A stretch of 64,000 bases of DNA, taken from assembly GCA_910577835.1 (NCBI GenBank), contig CAJTOU010000003.1, positions 1 through 64,000 of the forward strand, given 5' to 3'. Position numbers and translations under genes: made by a program. The stretch comes from an uncultured Lachnospiraceae bacterium (GTDB taxonomy: Bacteria > Bacillota_A > Clostridia > Lachnospirales > Lachnospiraceae). Position 1 is the stretch's first letter, and every line of letters begins with the position of its first letter. Shown here one piece after another: positions 26,638 through 35,374 of the stretch. Under the pieces are notes generated by a model that was not told where the DNA came from, did not search any database, and was given only the letters and a program-made list of their open reading frames with translations.

Positions 26638-28044
26638 TTATTCCACCAGCCCCAACGTATTAATCAGCAGTATCCATGCCATTCCATAATAAGTAATCAC
26701 CGCCACCAAATCATTCATTGTAGTAATTAACGGTCCAGAAGCCACCGCAGGGTCCATGCCGAGCTTTTTTAATCCAATTGGAATAATCGTTCCCATAAAA
26801 CTTGAAATTCCCATAGCCACCATAAGCGCCAGCCCGATACACCCCGAAACAGAAAATGCAAACAGCGCAGACTGAGCCTTAAAAAAGAGAATAAATCCTC
26901 CAATACACAAAAAAGTCAGCATACCCAGAAGAAACCCGTTAGAAAGCCCAATGCGTACTTCCTTAAAGACAAGATGTCTCTTATCCTCCGGCTTCACTCC
27001 TTCGTCAGCCAGCACCCGAATCGTAACGCCCAGAGACTGTGTACCGACATTGCCGGACATTCCAAGAATCAGCGATTGAAAGGACACTACAAGAGTAAGC
27101 TGCGCAATGACAGGTTCAAACAACCCTACCACAGAGGAAACGCCAAGTGCCAGAAAAAGAAGTACAATCAGCCATGGCATCCTTTTTTTTATGCTTTCCT
27201 TTAACGGCTCATGCAAATCCTCTTCCTCACTAAGACCAGCAAGCTTTGCATAATCCTCGCTCATTTCTTCATCAACTACCTCCACAATATCCTGAGAAGT
27301 AATAATCCCCAGAAGCTTTTTTTCTCTGTCAAGCACTGGTATGGAATCCTCAGAGTAGTCTTTCAGATATTCAATACAGTCCTGAATTTCCTCATCCGCA
27401 TATACATAAGGATAAGATGTTGTCACAAGAGACTCCAGTTCAACATAATCCCTTGCGATAATCAGGGTGTGCAATCCAATGGCGCCATAAAAAGTTTCCT
27501 TATCATCCACCACATACAGCGTGGAAATATTATCATTCTTCGCCGCCTGAGATACCAGCTCCTTCATTGCCTGTCTGATACTTAAAGATTTATTGATTAC
27601 AATAAAGTTTGTTGTCATATGACTGCCGATTTCTTCATCAGAAAAGGATTGAATTAAGTCAATATCAACCTTTGCCTCTGGGTCCATAAGCTCGATAATT
27701 TCTTCCCTGTGGTCATCTTCCAGCTCCTCCAGAACATCAATGGCATCGTCAGAGTCCATTGATTCAATAATATCGGCGGCCCGCTCATTATCCAGCTCTT
27801 CCAGATATTTTCCTACATCTTCCTCCAGATATGCAAAAATCTCGGAAGTCCTGTCAAGACCAAGTATATTGTACAGGCTTTTTCGCTCCTCAGCGGTTAA
27901 TACATCGAAAACATCGGCAATATCATTGTCGTGATAGTCATTTAACTGAATTCTTTTTTCATGCACAGACAGGCTGCTTCGTATGAGGGAAACTATCTGC
28001 TCTGTGTTGTTTTTTAAAATAATATCATCTGTTTTTTCTTCCAT
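26638..28044 (-). CDS. mgtE: Magnesium transporter MgtE
   Basis: A 468-residue Mg2+ channel. The cytoplasmic N domain has DIADVFDVL and DDAIDVLEEL helices, two CBS domains follow (about residues 130-250), then five membrane helices with the pore block GMSGNVGTQSLGVTIR near residue 340. The N and CBS domains sense intracellular Mg2+ and close the pore. ATG 28044 is preferred because AGGCAGGA lies 8 bases upstream; the frame extends 12 codons further. No M-box riboswitch was recognised in the leader. Confidence 0.93.
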   Translation of the reverse strand: MEEKTDDIILKNNTEQIVSLIRSSLSVHEKRIQLNDYHDNDIADVFDVLTAEERKSLYNILGLDRTSEIFAYLEEDVGKYLEELDNERAADIIESMDSDDAIDVLEELEDDHREEIIELMDPEAKVDIDLIQSFSDEEIGSHMTTNFIVINKSLSIRQAMKELVSQAAKNDNISTLYVVDDKETFYGAIGLHTLIIARDYVELESLVTTSYPYVYADEEIQDCIEYLKDYSEDSIPVLDREKKLLGIITSQDIVEVVDEEMSEDYAKLAGLSEEEDLHEPLKESIKKRMPWLIVLLFLALGVSSVVGLFEPVIAQLTLVVSFQSLILGMSGNVGTQSLGVTIRVLADEGVKPEDKRHLVFKEVRIGLSNGFLLGMLTFLCIGGFILFFKAQSALFAFSVSGCIGLALMVAMGISSFMGTIIPIGLKKLGMDPAVASGPLITTMNDLVAVITYYGMAWILLINTLGLVE

Positions 28045-28084
28045 ACGAATAATCCTGCCTTTCTCTGTAAATATTATCAAATAT

Positions 28085-28114
28085 AGTATAACAGATATTT
28101 ATAAAGTTTGTCAC
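28085..28114 (-). promoter_or_regulatory. Promoter of mgtE
   Basis: On the minus strand GTGACA (28109-28114), an 18-base spacer and TATACT (28085-28090). Confidence 0.55.
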
Positions 28115-28251
28115 TAAAAATCTGAAAAACTATAATTTTACTATATAATTTATGCCATATGCAGTTGTACTAAAAAACAGTAGCATTTCAAATATTAAGA
28201 TTCAGAAACCGGAATAAAGTAACTATGTTCACAAAAACTTCACAAAAATTG

Positions 28252-28278
28252 TTAGCACTCACTATTGACGAGTGCTAA
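28252..28278. promoter_or_regulatory. CIRCE operator (HrcA site)
   Basis: TTAGCACTC, nine bases, GAGTGCTAA: a perfect CIRCE element. It overlaps the -35 and spacer of the hsp20 promoter, so HrcA should repress hsp20 until heat or protein stress. Confidence 0.96.
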
Positions 28279-28293
28279 CAACAGTGTTATAAT
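28265..28293 (+). promoter_or_regulatory. Promoter of hsp20
   Basis: TTGACG (28265-28270) inside CIRCE, a 17-base spacer and a perfect TATAAT (28288-28293). The leader of ~120 bases contains a GGGGC/GCCCC hairpin (28315-28344). Confidence 0.85.
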
Positions 28294-28418
28294 ACACTCA
28301 GAACAAAGGAAAGGGGCACAAAATAAAAAGCCCCCAACGCTCCGGGTTCACGACACAATAAAATATAGTTATTCAGATGAAAAACACAAACATCTGAAAA
28401 GAAATGGAGGAATGACTT

Positions 28419-28856
28419 ATGTTAGTACCTAGTTTATTTGGAGAGCACTTATTGGATGATTTCTTTGATATACCAAGTTTTCCAAGAGTCAGTGGATTTG
28501 GAAACAATAGCCAGCACATCATGAGCACAGATGTAAAAGAGAAAACCGGTGGATATGAAATATCCATAAATCTTCCGGGCTTTAAGAAAGAAGATGTAAA
28601 GGCAGAGCTAAAAGACGGCTGTCTTACAATTAACGCTTCAACCAGCAGCACTAATGATACAAAAGATGACGACGGAAAATATATTCGCAGAGAGCGCTAC
28701 TGTGGTTCTTGCAGCAGAAGTTTTTATGTAGGCGAGCAGGTAACAGATAAGGATATCAAGGCAAAATTTGAAGATGGTGTTCTAAAAATTGAAATACCAA
28801 AATATGAAGCAAAACCGGCCGTAGAGGATAAGCATTACATTGCGATTGAAGGCTAG
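28419..28856 (+). CDS. Hsp20/alpha-crystallin small heat-shock protein
   Basis: A 145-residue ATP-independent holdase. The alpha-crystallin domain spans about residues 35-135, opening MSTDVKEKTGGYEISINLPGF and closing with GVLKIEIPK; the last residues lack the usual IxI tail motif, ending HYIAIEG instead. It starts at ATG after GGAGG. Control by HrcA through the perfect CIRCE is the notable point. The gene stands alone and is followed by a terminator. Confidence 0.93.
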   Translation: MLVPSLFGEHLLDDFFDIPSFPRVSGFGNNSQHIMSTDVKEKTGGYEISINLPGFKKEDVKAELKDGCLTINASTSSTNDTKDDDGKYIRRERYCGSCSRSFYVGEQVTDKDIKAKFEDGVLKIEIPKYEAKPAVEDKHYIAIEG

Positions 28857-28899
28857 AAACAAAGAGCATAAGATAACAAAAATCAATTAAAAATAAAAA

Positions 28900-28959
28900 A
28901 ATAAGAGCTGTCACATTGAGGAATGAATAATATCAGTACTCGGTGTGGCAGCTCTTATT
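28900..28959 (+). terminator. Terminator after hsp20
   Basis: AATAAGAGCTGTCACA pairs with TGTGGCAGCTCTTATT with one mismatch, with a large internal loop. Confidence 0.75.
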
Positions 28960-29022
28960 GAAATTATCCCTTTTCTGTTTTATAATAAATTTAAAATTTG
29001 AATATCAGAAAGGGCGTATATT

Positions 29023-30825
29023 ATGAGAAATAAAAGAGTCAATGAGCTTAGAACCTTAATGAAGGAGCGTGGAATCAGCGTTTACATTATTCCAACCTCC
29101 GATTATCACCAGTCCGAATACATCAGTGATTATTTCAAAACAAGACAGTTTATTACCGGCTTTACCGGCTCCGCAGGAACAGCAGTTGTTACCATGGAAG
29201 AAGCATGTCTGTGGACAGACGGAAGGTATTATATTCAGGCGGAAAAAGAGCTTCAGGGCTGTGAATTTAAGCTATATAAAATGGGTATGGACAAGGTACC
29301 GACTGTTAGAGAGTATATTAAAGAATATGTTAAAAAACATACAGATAAATATAAGGACAAATTCTGTATAGGCTTTGACGGACAGGTTTTGTGCGCCAGA
29401 GATGGTATGGACTATGAACGGCTGGCTGAGGAAAATCATGCCCGTATTTATTGTGACGAAGATTTAATTGACAGATTATGGGACAACCGGCCCACATTTC
29501 CAACCAGTCAGGCATATATTTTAGAAGAAAAATATTCAGGCAAAAGCACTGCGGATAAACTGCGCCAAGTCAGAGAGAAAATGAAGGAACGAAAGGCAGA
29601 CGTTCATGTACTCTCTGATGTATGTGATATTGCATGGCTTTTAAATATACGAGGCAATGATATCCGTCATGTTCCGGTGATTCTTTCCTGTCTGCTTATG
29701 GATATGGAGAAGTGCTGCTGGTATGTGAAAAAAGAAAATCTGAATGAGAAGGTTTTAAACTATCTTTCTGATAATCATATTGAAGTCAGAGACTACGACC
29801 TTATTTATCAGGACCTTCAAAAAATTAAAGGTCAAAAGCTTCTTGCAGACCTTGGAAGAATAAATTATAAACTGAAGAGTTCTATAAATACAGAGCTTAT
29901 TGATACTGCTAATCCAGAGCAGCTTCTAAAAGCCGTAAAAAATCCGACAGAAGTTGAAAATATTAAAATTGCTCATATAAAAGATGGCGTAGCAGTCACA
30001 AAGTTTATGTACTGGCTGAAGCATACAATAGGCAGAGAAACTATCACAGAAATGGATGCCGCACAGTGTATCAACCAGTTGAGAGCCGAGCAGGAACACT
30101 ATATAGATATCAGCTTTGACACCATAGCCGCTTATGGAGAAAATGCTGCCATGATGCACTATGAGGCAGACAATACCTGTAATGCGATATTAGAGCCGAA
30201 GGGCTTTCTTCTGGTGGATTCTGGCGGACATTATCTGGAAGGTTCCACAGATATTACCAGAACCTTTGCGCTTGGGGAACTGAGCGAAGAGGAACGGAAA
30301 ATGTTTACCGCTGTGGTAAGAAGCAATCTGAACCTTGCGGCTGCAAAATTTTTATATGGCTGTACAGGAGAAAATCTTGATATTCTTGCAAGAGAACCAT
30401 TGTGGGAGCTTGGAATCGATTATCGCTGCGGGACCGGACATGGAAACGGTTATCTTCTGAATGTCCATGAAGGGCCAAATTCCTTCCGCTGGCGTATACA
30501 GGAAACTATTCCAAGAGCGGCAGTATTTGAGGAGGGCATGATTACCACAGATGAACCGGGAGTATATGAGGAAGGAAAGTATGGAATACGAATTGAAAAT
30601 GAACTGTTGTGCAAAAGGGCAATAAAAAATGAGTATGGGCAGTTTATGGAGTTTGAAACTATTACTTATGTGCCAATTGATTTAGATGCCATAAATGCTG
30701 AGGAAATGACTTTAAGAGAAAAAAATATTTTAAATGAGTATCATCAAAAAGTATATAGAACGATTTCACCATATCTTACAGACAATGAAAAGGAATGGTT
30801 AAAATATAATACAAGAAGAATATAA
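29023..30825 (+). CDS. Xaa-Pro aminopeptidase (M24B, aminopeptidase P)
   Basis: A 600-residue cytosolic enzyme with the three-domain APP1 architecture. Two creatinase-like N-terminal domains (residues ~1-310) precede the pita-bread catalytic domain. Metal ligands are visible as Asp in VDSGGHY, Asp in STDITRT, His in HGNGYLL, Glu in TTDEPGVYE and Glu in RIENELL. It removes N-terminal residues before proline. It starts at ATG after AGAAAGGGCG. Confidence 0.93.
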   Translation: MRNKRVNELRTLMKERGISVYIIPTSDYHQSEYISDYFKTRQFITGFTGSAGTAVVTMEEACLWTDGRYYIQAEKELQGCEFKLYKMGMDKVPTVREYIKEYVKKHTDKYKDKFCIGFDGQVLCARDGMDYERLAEENHARIYCDEDLIDRLWDNRPTFPTSQAYILEEKYSGKSTADKLRQVREKMKERKADVHVLSDVCDIAWLLNIRGNDIRHVPVILSCLLMDMEKCCWYVKKENLNEKVLNYLSDNHIEVRDYDLIYQDLQKIKGQKLLADLGRINYKLKSSINTELIDTANPEQLLKAVKNPTEVENIKIAHIKDGVAVTKFMYWLKHTIGRETITEMDAAQCINQLRAEQEHYIDISFDTIAAYGENAAMMHYEADNTCNAILEPKGFLLVDSGGHYLEGSTDITRTFALGELSEEERKMFTAVVRSNLNLAAAKFLYGCTGENLDILAREPLWELGIDYRCGTGHGNGYLLNVHEGPNSFRWRIQETIPRAAVFEEGMITTDEPGVYEEGKYGIRIENELLCKRAIKNEYGQFMEFETITYVPIDLDAINAEEMTLREKNILNEYHQKVYRTISPYLTDNEKEWLKYNTRRI

Positions 30826-30965
30826 ATTTAAGTAAAATATAAACTAAAAAGAAATATAATAATTTTTCTTAAGGCTGTATGTATAGAAACCTTTATTTTA
30901 CAGATAATACTATAAAAGTTAATAATTGAAAAACACAATAAACATAAAATGGAGGTTTGAAGCAA

Positions 30966-31511
30966 ATGAAAGCAACAGGAATTGTAAGAAGAATTGATGA
31001 TTTGGGAAGGGTAGTAGTTCCAAAGGAGATAAGAAAGACTTTGAAAATCAGAGAAGGCGACCCGGTGGAAATATTTACAGACAATCAGGGACAGATTATA
31101 CTGAAAAAATATTCTCCGATTGGCGAAATGGGCGACTTTGCCAGAGATTACGCAGAGGCGATGTCACAAATCGCCGGTCATACTGTAATTGTCACGGACA
31201 GGGAAAAAGTGATTGCGGCAGCAGGAAGTATGAAAAAGCAATATCAGGATAAGACCATAAGCAGAGAGCTTGAGGAAATTATGGAAAACAGAACTGCTGT
31301 AAACAGTGCAAAGACAAGGAAGATTATAAGTGTAGCCGAGGGAGAGACACCGTCAGAGGTTCAGCAGATTATCTATCCGATTCTGTGTGAAAGTGATGTA
31401 GTAGGCTCGGTAGTTATGTTTGGAAAGGAAAAAGGCAGAGAATTAAGCGAAACTGAAAATAAAATCGCCGGAGTTGCAGCGACCTTTTTAGGCAGACAGA
31501 TGGAGGGTTAA
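30966..31511 (+). CDS. spoVT: Stage V sporulation protein T
   Basis: A 181-residue regulator. An AbrB/SpoVT swapped-hairpin DNA-binding domain (residues ~1-50) opens MKATGIVRRIDDLGRVVVPK, and a GAF-like domain follows. It controls sigma-G-dependent forespore genes. ATG 30966 has GGAGG 9 bases upstream and is preferred over the TTG at 30957. A TGTATAG/GATAATA pair about 16 bases apart upstream (near 30881-30910) weakly resembles a sigma-G promoter. Confidence 0.95.
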   Translation: MKATGIVRRIDDLGRVVVPKEIRKTLKIREGDPVEIFTDNQGQIILKKYSPIGEMGDFARDYAEAMSQIAGHTVIVTDREKVIAAAGSMKKQYQDKTISRELEEIMENRTAVNSAKTRKIISVAEGETPSEVQQIIYPILCESDVVGSVVMFGKEKGRELSETENKIAGVAATFLGRQMEG

Positions 31512-31554
31512 TTTCATATATTTTCAAAAATTTCAATAATATATGGAAAATTCC

Positions 31555-31583
31555 TTGACAAATTGACAGAAACCATATATAAA
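31555..31583 (+). promoter_or_regulatory. Promoter of the HU gene
   Basis: TTGACA (31555-31560), 17 bases, TATAAA (31578-31583). A second TTGACA starts 8 bases later but has no spaced -10. Confidence 0.7.
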
Positions 31584-31684
31584 TATGTTTATGGGTATAG
31601 CAAGTCAAGAAGAAACCCGAAAACAGCCTGCAAAAATACAGAGCAGGTAATGATACGAATAATACATTAGAGGAGGATTTATTC

Positions 31685-31957
31685 ATGAACAAGGCTGAAT
31701 TAGTAGCAGCTATTGCTGACAAAACTGAATTATCAAAGAAGGACTCTGAAAAGGCTTTAAAGGCTTTTATCGACGTTGTGACAGAGGAATTAAAGAAGGG
31801 TGAGAAGGTACAGCTTGTTGGCTTTGGAACATTTGAAACTTCTGAAAGAGCAGCAAGAGAAGGAAGAAACCCACAGACAGGAAAGACAATGAAAATTCCT
31901 GCTTCCACAGCACCTAGATTCAAGGCTGGAAAGGCTTTAAAGGACGCTGTAAACTAA
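31685..31957 (+). CDS. hup: HU-family DNA-binding protein
   Basis: A 90-residue nucleoid protein, near-identical in pattern to Firmicute HU. It opens MNKAELVAAIADKTELSKKD, has the DNA-wrapping arm RNPQTGK near residue 61 and the conserved block VGFGTFE near residue 41. It binds and bends DNA non-specifically. Ribosome site AGAGGAGG. Sits just upstream of rqcP with a terminator between them. Confidence 0.97.
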   Translation: MNKAELVAAIADKTELSKKDSEKALKAFIDVVTEELKKGEKVQLVGFGTFETSERAAREGRNPQTGKTMKIPASTAPRFKAGKALKDAVN

Positions 31958-31999
31958 ACTTTGTATAACAGTAAGTTATAAAGTAAAAGCGAGTAAAGA

Positions 32000-32034
32000 G
32001 AAACTGACGGTCTGACTGGTCAGTTTCTTTTTCT
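32000..32034 (+). terminator. Terminator after HU gene
   Basis: GAAACTGAC and GTCAGTTTC pair perfectly and are followed by TTTTTCTTCTTT. Confidence 0.9.
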
Positions 32035-32066
32035 TCTTTAAATTAAGAAATAACAGGAGGGATTTC

Positions 32067-32306
32067 ATGAGATTAGATAAATATTTAAAGGTTTCAAGAT
32101 TAATCAAAAGAAGAACCGTAGCAAACGAGGCCTGCGATGCCGGCAGAGTGTTTATCAATGACAAACAGGCGAAGGCGGGTACAGAGGTGAAACCAGGGGA
32201 TATTATAGAAATCCGGTTTGGTTCAAAAAATGTACGGGTAGAGGTGACATCTGTTCAGGAAACAGTAAAAAAGGAAGAAGCGAAAGAAATGTATAAAGAT
32301 TTGTAA
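32067..32306 (+). CDS. rqcP: S4-domain ribosome-associated quality control protein RqcP (YabO)
   Basis: A 79-residue S4-domain protein of the Hsp15/YabO family with the RNA-binding block MRLDKYLKVSRLIKRRTVAN. In Bacillus RqcP works with RqcH on stalled 50S subunits to add C-terminal alanine tails. It heads the conserved yabO-yabP-yabQ-divIC block here. Starts at ATG after AGGAGGGA. Confidence 0.92.
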   Translation: MRLDKYLKVSRLIKRRTVANEACDAGRVFINDKQAKAGTEVKPGDIIEIRFGSKNVRVEVTSVQETVKKEEAKEMYKDL

Positions 32307-32368
32307 TAAAACAGGCAGAAAAAAAATATGATAGTATTAACCGTATGAGATAAGGATTCGTATCAGGT

Positions 32369-32653
32369 ATGGAAGAAAATCATTTTACCGGAAGTCACAA
32401 AATGCAGATGATAAACAGAAAGGAATGCTTTCTGACCGGAGTCAAAGATGTTATCTCTTTTGATACAGAGGTAATTCTGCTGGAAACGGACATGGGTATG
32501 CTTACAATCAATGGAAAGGAGCTTCATATAAAAAGACTGACGCTGGAGAAAAAGGAGACGGACATCGAGGGATTGATTGATTCCTTTACCTATTCTGATT
32601 ATAATAAATATAAAAAGAGCAAAGAACCGTTTCTTGGAAGGCTGTTTAAATAA
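32369..32653 (+). CDS. yabP: Sporulation protein YabP
   Basis: A 94-residue YabP/YqfC-family protein: RKECFLTGVKDVISFDTEVI and the ending LTLEKKETDIEGLIDSFTYS match the family. It is needed for spore cortex formation in Bacillus. The gene sits between rqcP and yabQ, with yabQ beginning 3 bases after its stop. Confidence 0.92.
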   Translation: MEENHFTGSHKMQMINRKECFLTGVKDVISFDTEVILLETDMGMLTINGKELHIKRLTLEKKETDIEGLIDSFTYSDYNKYKKSKEPFLGRLFK

Positions 32654-32655
32654 AT

Positions 32656-33219
32656 ATGAGCGAATTTATACGGGAAGAAGTCAGTATATTCATAGAAGCC
32701 GCATGGCAGGGAATGCTTATTGCAGTTTGTTATGATGCCTTGAGAATATTGAGAAGAGTCATAAAACATAAGGATATTATCGTCAATATAGAGGATTATC
32801 TCTTTTGGGTGATTGTAGGGATAGCAGTGTTTTCCATGATTTTTCAGAATAATGACGGAGTGGTGAGAGGCTATATTTTTCTGGCGCTCCTGACAGGCGC
32901 TTATACCTACCATAAAAGCGTAAGTTTGTTTCTGGTCAGATACATATCAAAAATATTGAATTTTGTTATTACTTTACTATTGAAAAAACCGCTGAAATGG
33001 GCTAAAATGATAATCAGAAGGGTTTTAAAGTTTTTTGCAAAGCCGTTCAAAGCTCTTGGTTCACTAGTAAAACGCAAAGTGAAGAGTGAAAAAAAACATA
33101 AAGCAGAACATGAAAAGCATAATAAAAAAAAGCAGCCATATCATGCAGAGGTGAAAAAACGTGGAAAGTATAATGACAAGAAAAAGAAAAAAAGGAAAGC
33201 TCGTAACACTGGGGATTAG
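32656..33219 (+). CDS. yabQ: Spore cortex biosynthesis protein YabQ
   Basis: A 187-residue membrane protein with about four hydrophobic segments in the first ~115 residues (for example LFWVIVGIAVFSMIF), preceded by the YabQ block GMLIAVCYDALRIL. The last ~60 residues are extremely basic (Lys/Arg/His-rich). YabQ is required for cortex assembly. Its end overlaps the divIC start by 59 bases. Confidence 0.9.
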   Translation: MSEFIREEVSIFIEAAWQGMLIAVCYDALRILRRVIKHKDIIVNIEDYLFWVIVGIAVFSMIFQNNDGVVRGYIFLALLTGAYTYHKSVSLFLVRYISKILNFVITLLLKKPLKWAKMIIRRVLKFFAKPFKALGSLVKRKVKSEKKHKAEHEKHNKKKQPYHAEVKKRGKYNDKKKKKRKARNTGD

Positions 33220-33460
33220 TCTGATTGTTATGTTCTTTACTGCGATTATGTGGGGACAGATAAAGGAGTCAAAGTCTGAGCTGAAGGAACTGAAGAGACA
33301 GGAAGAGAAGCTTCAGACAGAAATGGAGGTTGTACAGAAAGAAGCAGAGGAACTTGAGGAACGCAGAGTGTACGTACAGACGAAAAAATATGTGGAAGAG
33401 ATTGCAAAGCAGATAGGATTTGTATATCCTGACGAGATTATTTATAAACCTCAAAATTAA
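33161..33460 (+). CDS. divIC: DivIC/FtsB-family septum formation initiator
   Basis: A 99-residue bitopic cell-division protein. One membrane helix (about residues 16-35), then a Leu/Glu/Lys-rich coiled coil (about 38-72) and the conserved tail YVEEIAKQIGFVYPDEIIY. It acts with FtsL and DivIB in septal wall synthesis. GTG at 33161 has GAGGTG upstream, so the 59-base overlap with yabQ is likely real; ATG 33173 is an alternative. Confidence 0.88.
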   Translation: MESIMTRKRKKGKLVTLGISLIVMFFTAIMWGQIKESKSELKELKRQEEKLQTEMEVVQKEAEELEERRVYVQTKKYVEEIAKQIGFVYPDEIIYKPQN

Positions 33461-33499
33461 CAGGCGGTGCGTCGATTCGATTTTCAACTTTATAAAACG

Positions 33500-33550
33500 G
33501 TGATTTCAAAGAATTTTGTCAGAAAGTTTTTTGAAATCACATTTTTTTTT
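33500..33550 (+). terminator. Terminator after divIC
   Basis: GTGATTTCAAA pairs with TTTGAAATCAC and is followed by nine Ts. A second perfect 11-bp pair, AGAATTTTGTC/GACAAAATTCT, interlocks with it; its TTTTGTC arms look like Spo0A boxes. Confidence 0.85.
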
Positions 33551-33581
33551 GACAAAATTCTCAAAAATAAATGATTATACT
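33549..33581 (+). promoter_or_regulatory. spoIIE promoter with 21-base spacing and Spo0A-box-like sites
   Basis: TTGACA (33549-33554) and TATACT (33576-33581) are 21 bases apart. The Bacillus spoIIE promoter, activated by phosphorylated Spo0A with sigma-A, has the same unusual spacing. Oppositely oriented TTTTGTC sequences (33514-33520 and complement at 33551-33557) resemble 0A boxes. The 96-base leader ends in a dispersed repeat and an AGGAGG site. Confidence 0.65.
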
Positions 33582-33677
33582 TCACATCACAAAACAGGCA
33601 GGGCCCGCCGGTTTGAAATAATTTATTTTAGCTCGGCAATTAGCTGTTGGCTGATTGCATGATAGGAGGTATTTTTT

Positions 33678-35348
33678 ATGAAAACAAAATTGGCAAAATC
33701 ACTGTTGGCAGGAGGAATCGGCTCAGCACTGTCAGGTATCGGGCTGTATGGCATGAATCCAATCGGAATGGCGGCATATTCCGCGATTCAGGGGAGCAGC
33801 CTGATGGCGGTGCCATCTGTTCCATTGTTTCTTCTGGTTGTTTATTTCTGTTATGGTTTACTGGATACATTCAAGTATGCAATTGTTATGTTTTTATCCG
33901 CCACCTTTATTGTATCCATGAAATATATGGGTGAAAATAAGCGCAAGGTAAATGTATACATATCTGCAATGGCAGCAGCTTTTACCTTTGGTCTTATGGA
34001 ATGTACAGATGTATTTGTTCTGAGAAGCGAAGCGGTAAATTATTCTATGGTAGGGCTTGCAACGATATTGGTTTTTTCTCTGACAGTTGTATTTGGAAAA
34101 CTGATTGAAATACTGCTTGGAGAAGACCGCATCCGATATGACAATAAGGCGCGGCGAAAGGAGGATGAAAGAGATAGAACGGAAAAGGTAGCGGGAAATT
34201 ATGAAGAAAAGCTTCGCATGATGGCGGAATCCTTTGAAAAAATGTCAAAAAGTATAGATGGCTTTGGGAGGGGGGAGCACAGAGAGAAAAATCTGAATGG
34301 AGAGCTGGATATTATGAATGAAATATGGCGAAGACGACTGGAGGACAGCCGAAATGCCGTGGCGCTGCAGCTAAAGGAAATGTCGGGAATATTAAAGGAT
34401 GTAACCTCTGATTCCTATGTATTTGTAAATCTTGCAGAGGAGAAGGAGGAGGAACTTAGAAGAGAGCTTCGGGCAAAGGGGATTCTTATGAAAAATATCG
34501 TAATTTTAAATAACAGACGGGGCATTGACGAGGTGAATATTATATTGAAAGCAGGAAAAAAGACACTTCCTCTTAAGGAGGTGGGGGAAATTATCAGCGG
34601 TGTTCTGGAAAAAGATGTTGGATTTAAAAAGAACCCCTATGCATTAGTCAATAAAGAGTATACGACCTATACCTTTGTGGAGGAGCCGAATTTTTTTATT
34701 ATACACGGAGCTGCCAAGCGCTCAAAGGACCAGCAGACAGTTTCGGGAGACAATTTCACCTGCATGGAGCTGGACTCCGGTCAGACGCTTTTAAGCGTCT
34801 CCGATGGAATGGGGCATGGCATGCAGGCATGCAAAGAAAGTGAGGTAGTAGTGGAGCTTTTGGAAGAAATGATGAAAGGCGGTTTCAGTGAGGAGGCATC
34901 TGTCAGGTTGATAAACAGCATATTGATGATAGATTCGGATATTATGAATCCTACGGCACTCGATATGGGGATTATTGATATGTATTCGGGGGTATGCGAT
35001 TTTATGAAACTTGGGGCAGCATCAACTTTTGTCAAGAGAGGAAGGTGGGTGGAGGCGATTAAATCCACCTCTCTTCCCATAGGGAGTACAGGCTGTGCGG
35101 ATATTGAAACTGCATCCAAAAAATTATATGACGGAGATTTTGTGATTATGATGTCAGATGGTATTATGGAATCTATTCAGGAGGAGGATAAAGAAAAGAC
35201 CATCGGGGAAATTATTCTTGAAATTAAGGAGGGCAAGCCGGAGGAAATGGCAAGAGAAATTCTGAAAAAAGCGCTGGCACATTCGAATAAGGAGAAGGAT
35301 GATGATATGACAGTATTAGTAACAGGAATATGGGATAAATGTGCTTGA
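33678..35348 (+). CDS. spoIIE: Stage II sporulation protein E, short form
   Basis: A 556-residue PP2C-type phosphatase that dephosphorylates SpoIIAA and so activates sigma-F in the forespore. About 4-5 membrane segments occupy residues 1-155. A linker follows and then the phosphatase domain, with metal-binding VSDGMGHGMQA near residue 375 and the closing DDDMTVLVTG. Classical SpoIIE has ten membrane segments and about 800-830 residues, so the membrane region is roughly halved while the central and catalytic parts are intact. Ribosome site AGGAGG. Confidence 0.92.
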   Translation: MKTKLAKSLLAGGIGSALSGIGLYGMNPIGMAAYSAIQGSSLMAVPSVPLFLLVVYFCYGLLDTFKYAIVMFLSATFIVSMKYMGENKRKVNVYISAMAAAFTFGLMECTDVFVLRSEAVNYSMVGLATILVFSLTVVFGKLIEILLGEDRIRYDNKARRKEDERDRTEKVAGNYEEKLRMMAESFEKMSKSIDGFGRGEHREKNLNGELDIMNEIWRRRLEDSRNAVALQLKEMSGILKDVTSDSYVFVNLAEEKEEELRRELRAKGILMKNIVILNNRRGIDEVNIILKAGKKTLPLKEVGEIISGVLEKDVGFKKNPYALVNKEYTTYTFVEEPNFFIIHGAAKRSKDQQTVSGDNFTCMELDSGQTLLSVSDGMGHGMQACKESEVVVELLEEMMKGGFSEEASVRLINSILMIDSDIMNPTALDMGIIDMYSGVCDFMKLGAASTFVKRGRWVEAIKSTSLPIGSTGCADIETASKKLYDGDFVIMMSDGIMESIQEEDKEKTIGEIILEIKEGKPEEMAREILKKALAHSNKEKDDDMTVLVTGIWDKCA

Positions 35349-35374
35349 TATTCAATCAAATTTGTGTTAAATAT

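Noticed and set aside
28045..28250. M-box magnesium riboswitch upstream of mgtE
   Set aside because: Looked for the conserved M-box segments; none were found, and the leader is short.
33500..33560. Transcription attenuator before spoIIE from the two interlocked hairpins
   Set aside because: The second arm lies after the T-run, so it cannot act as a usual antiterminator; Spo0A boxes and promoter elements explain it better.
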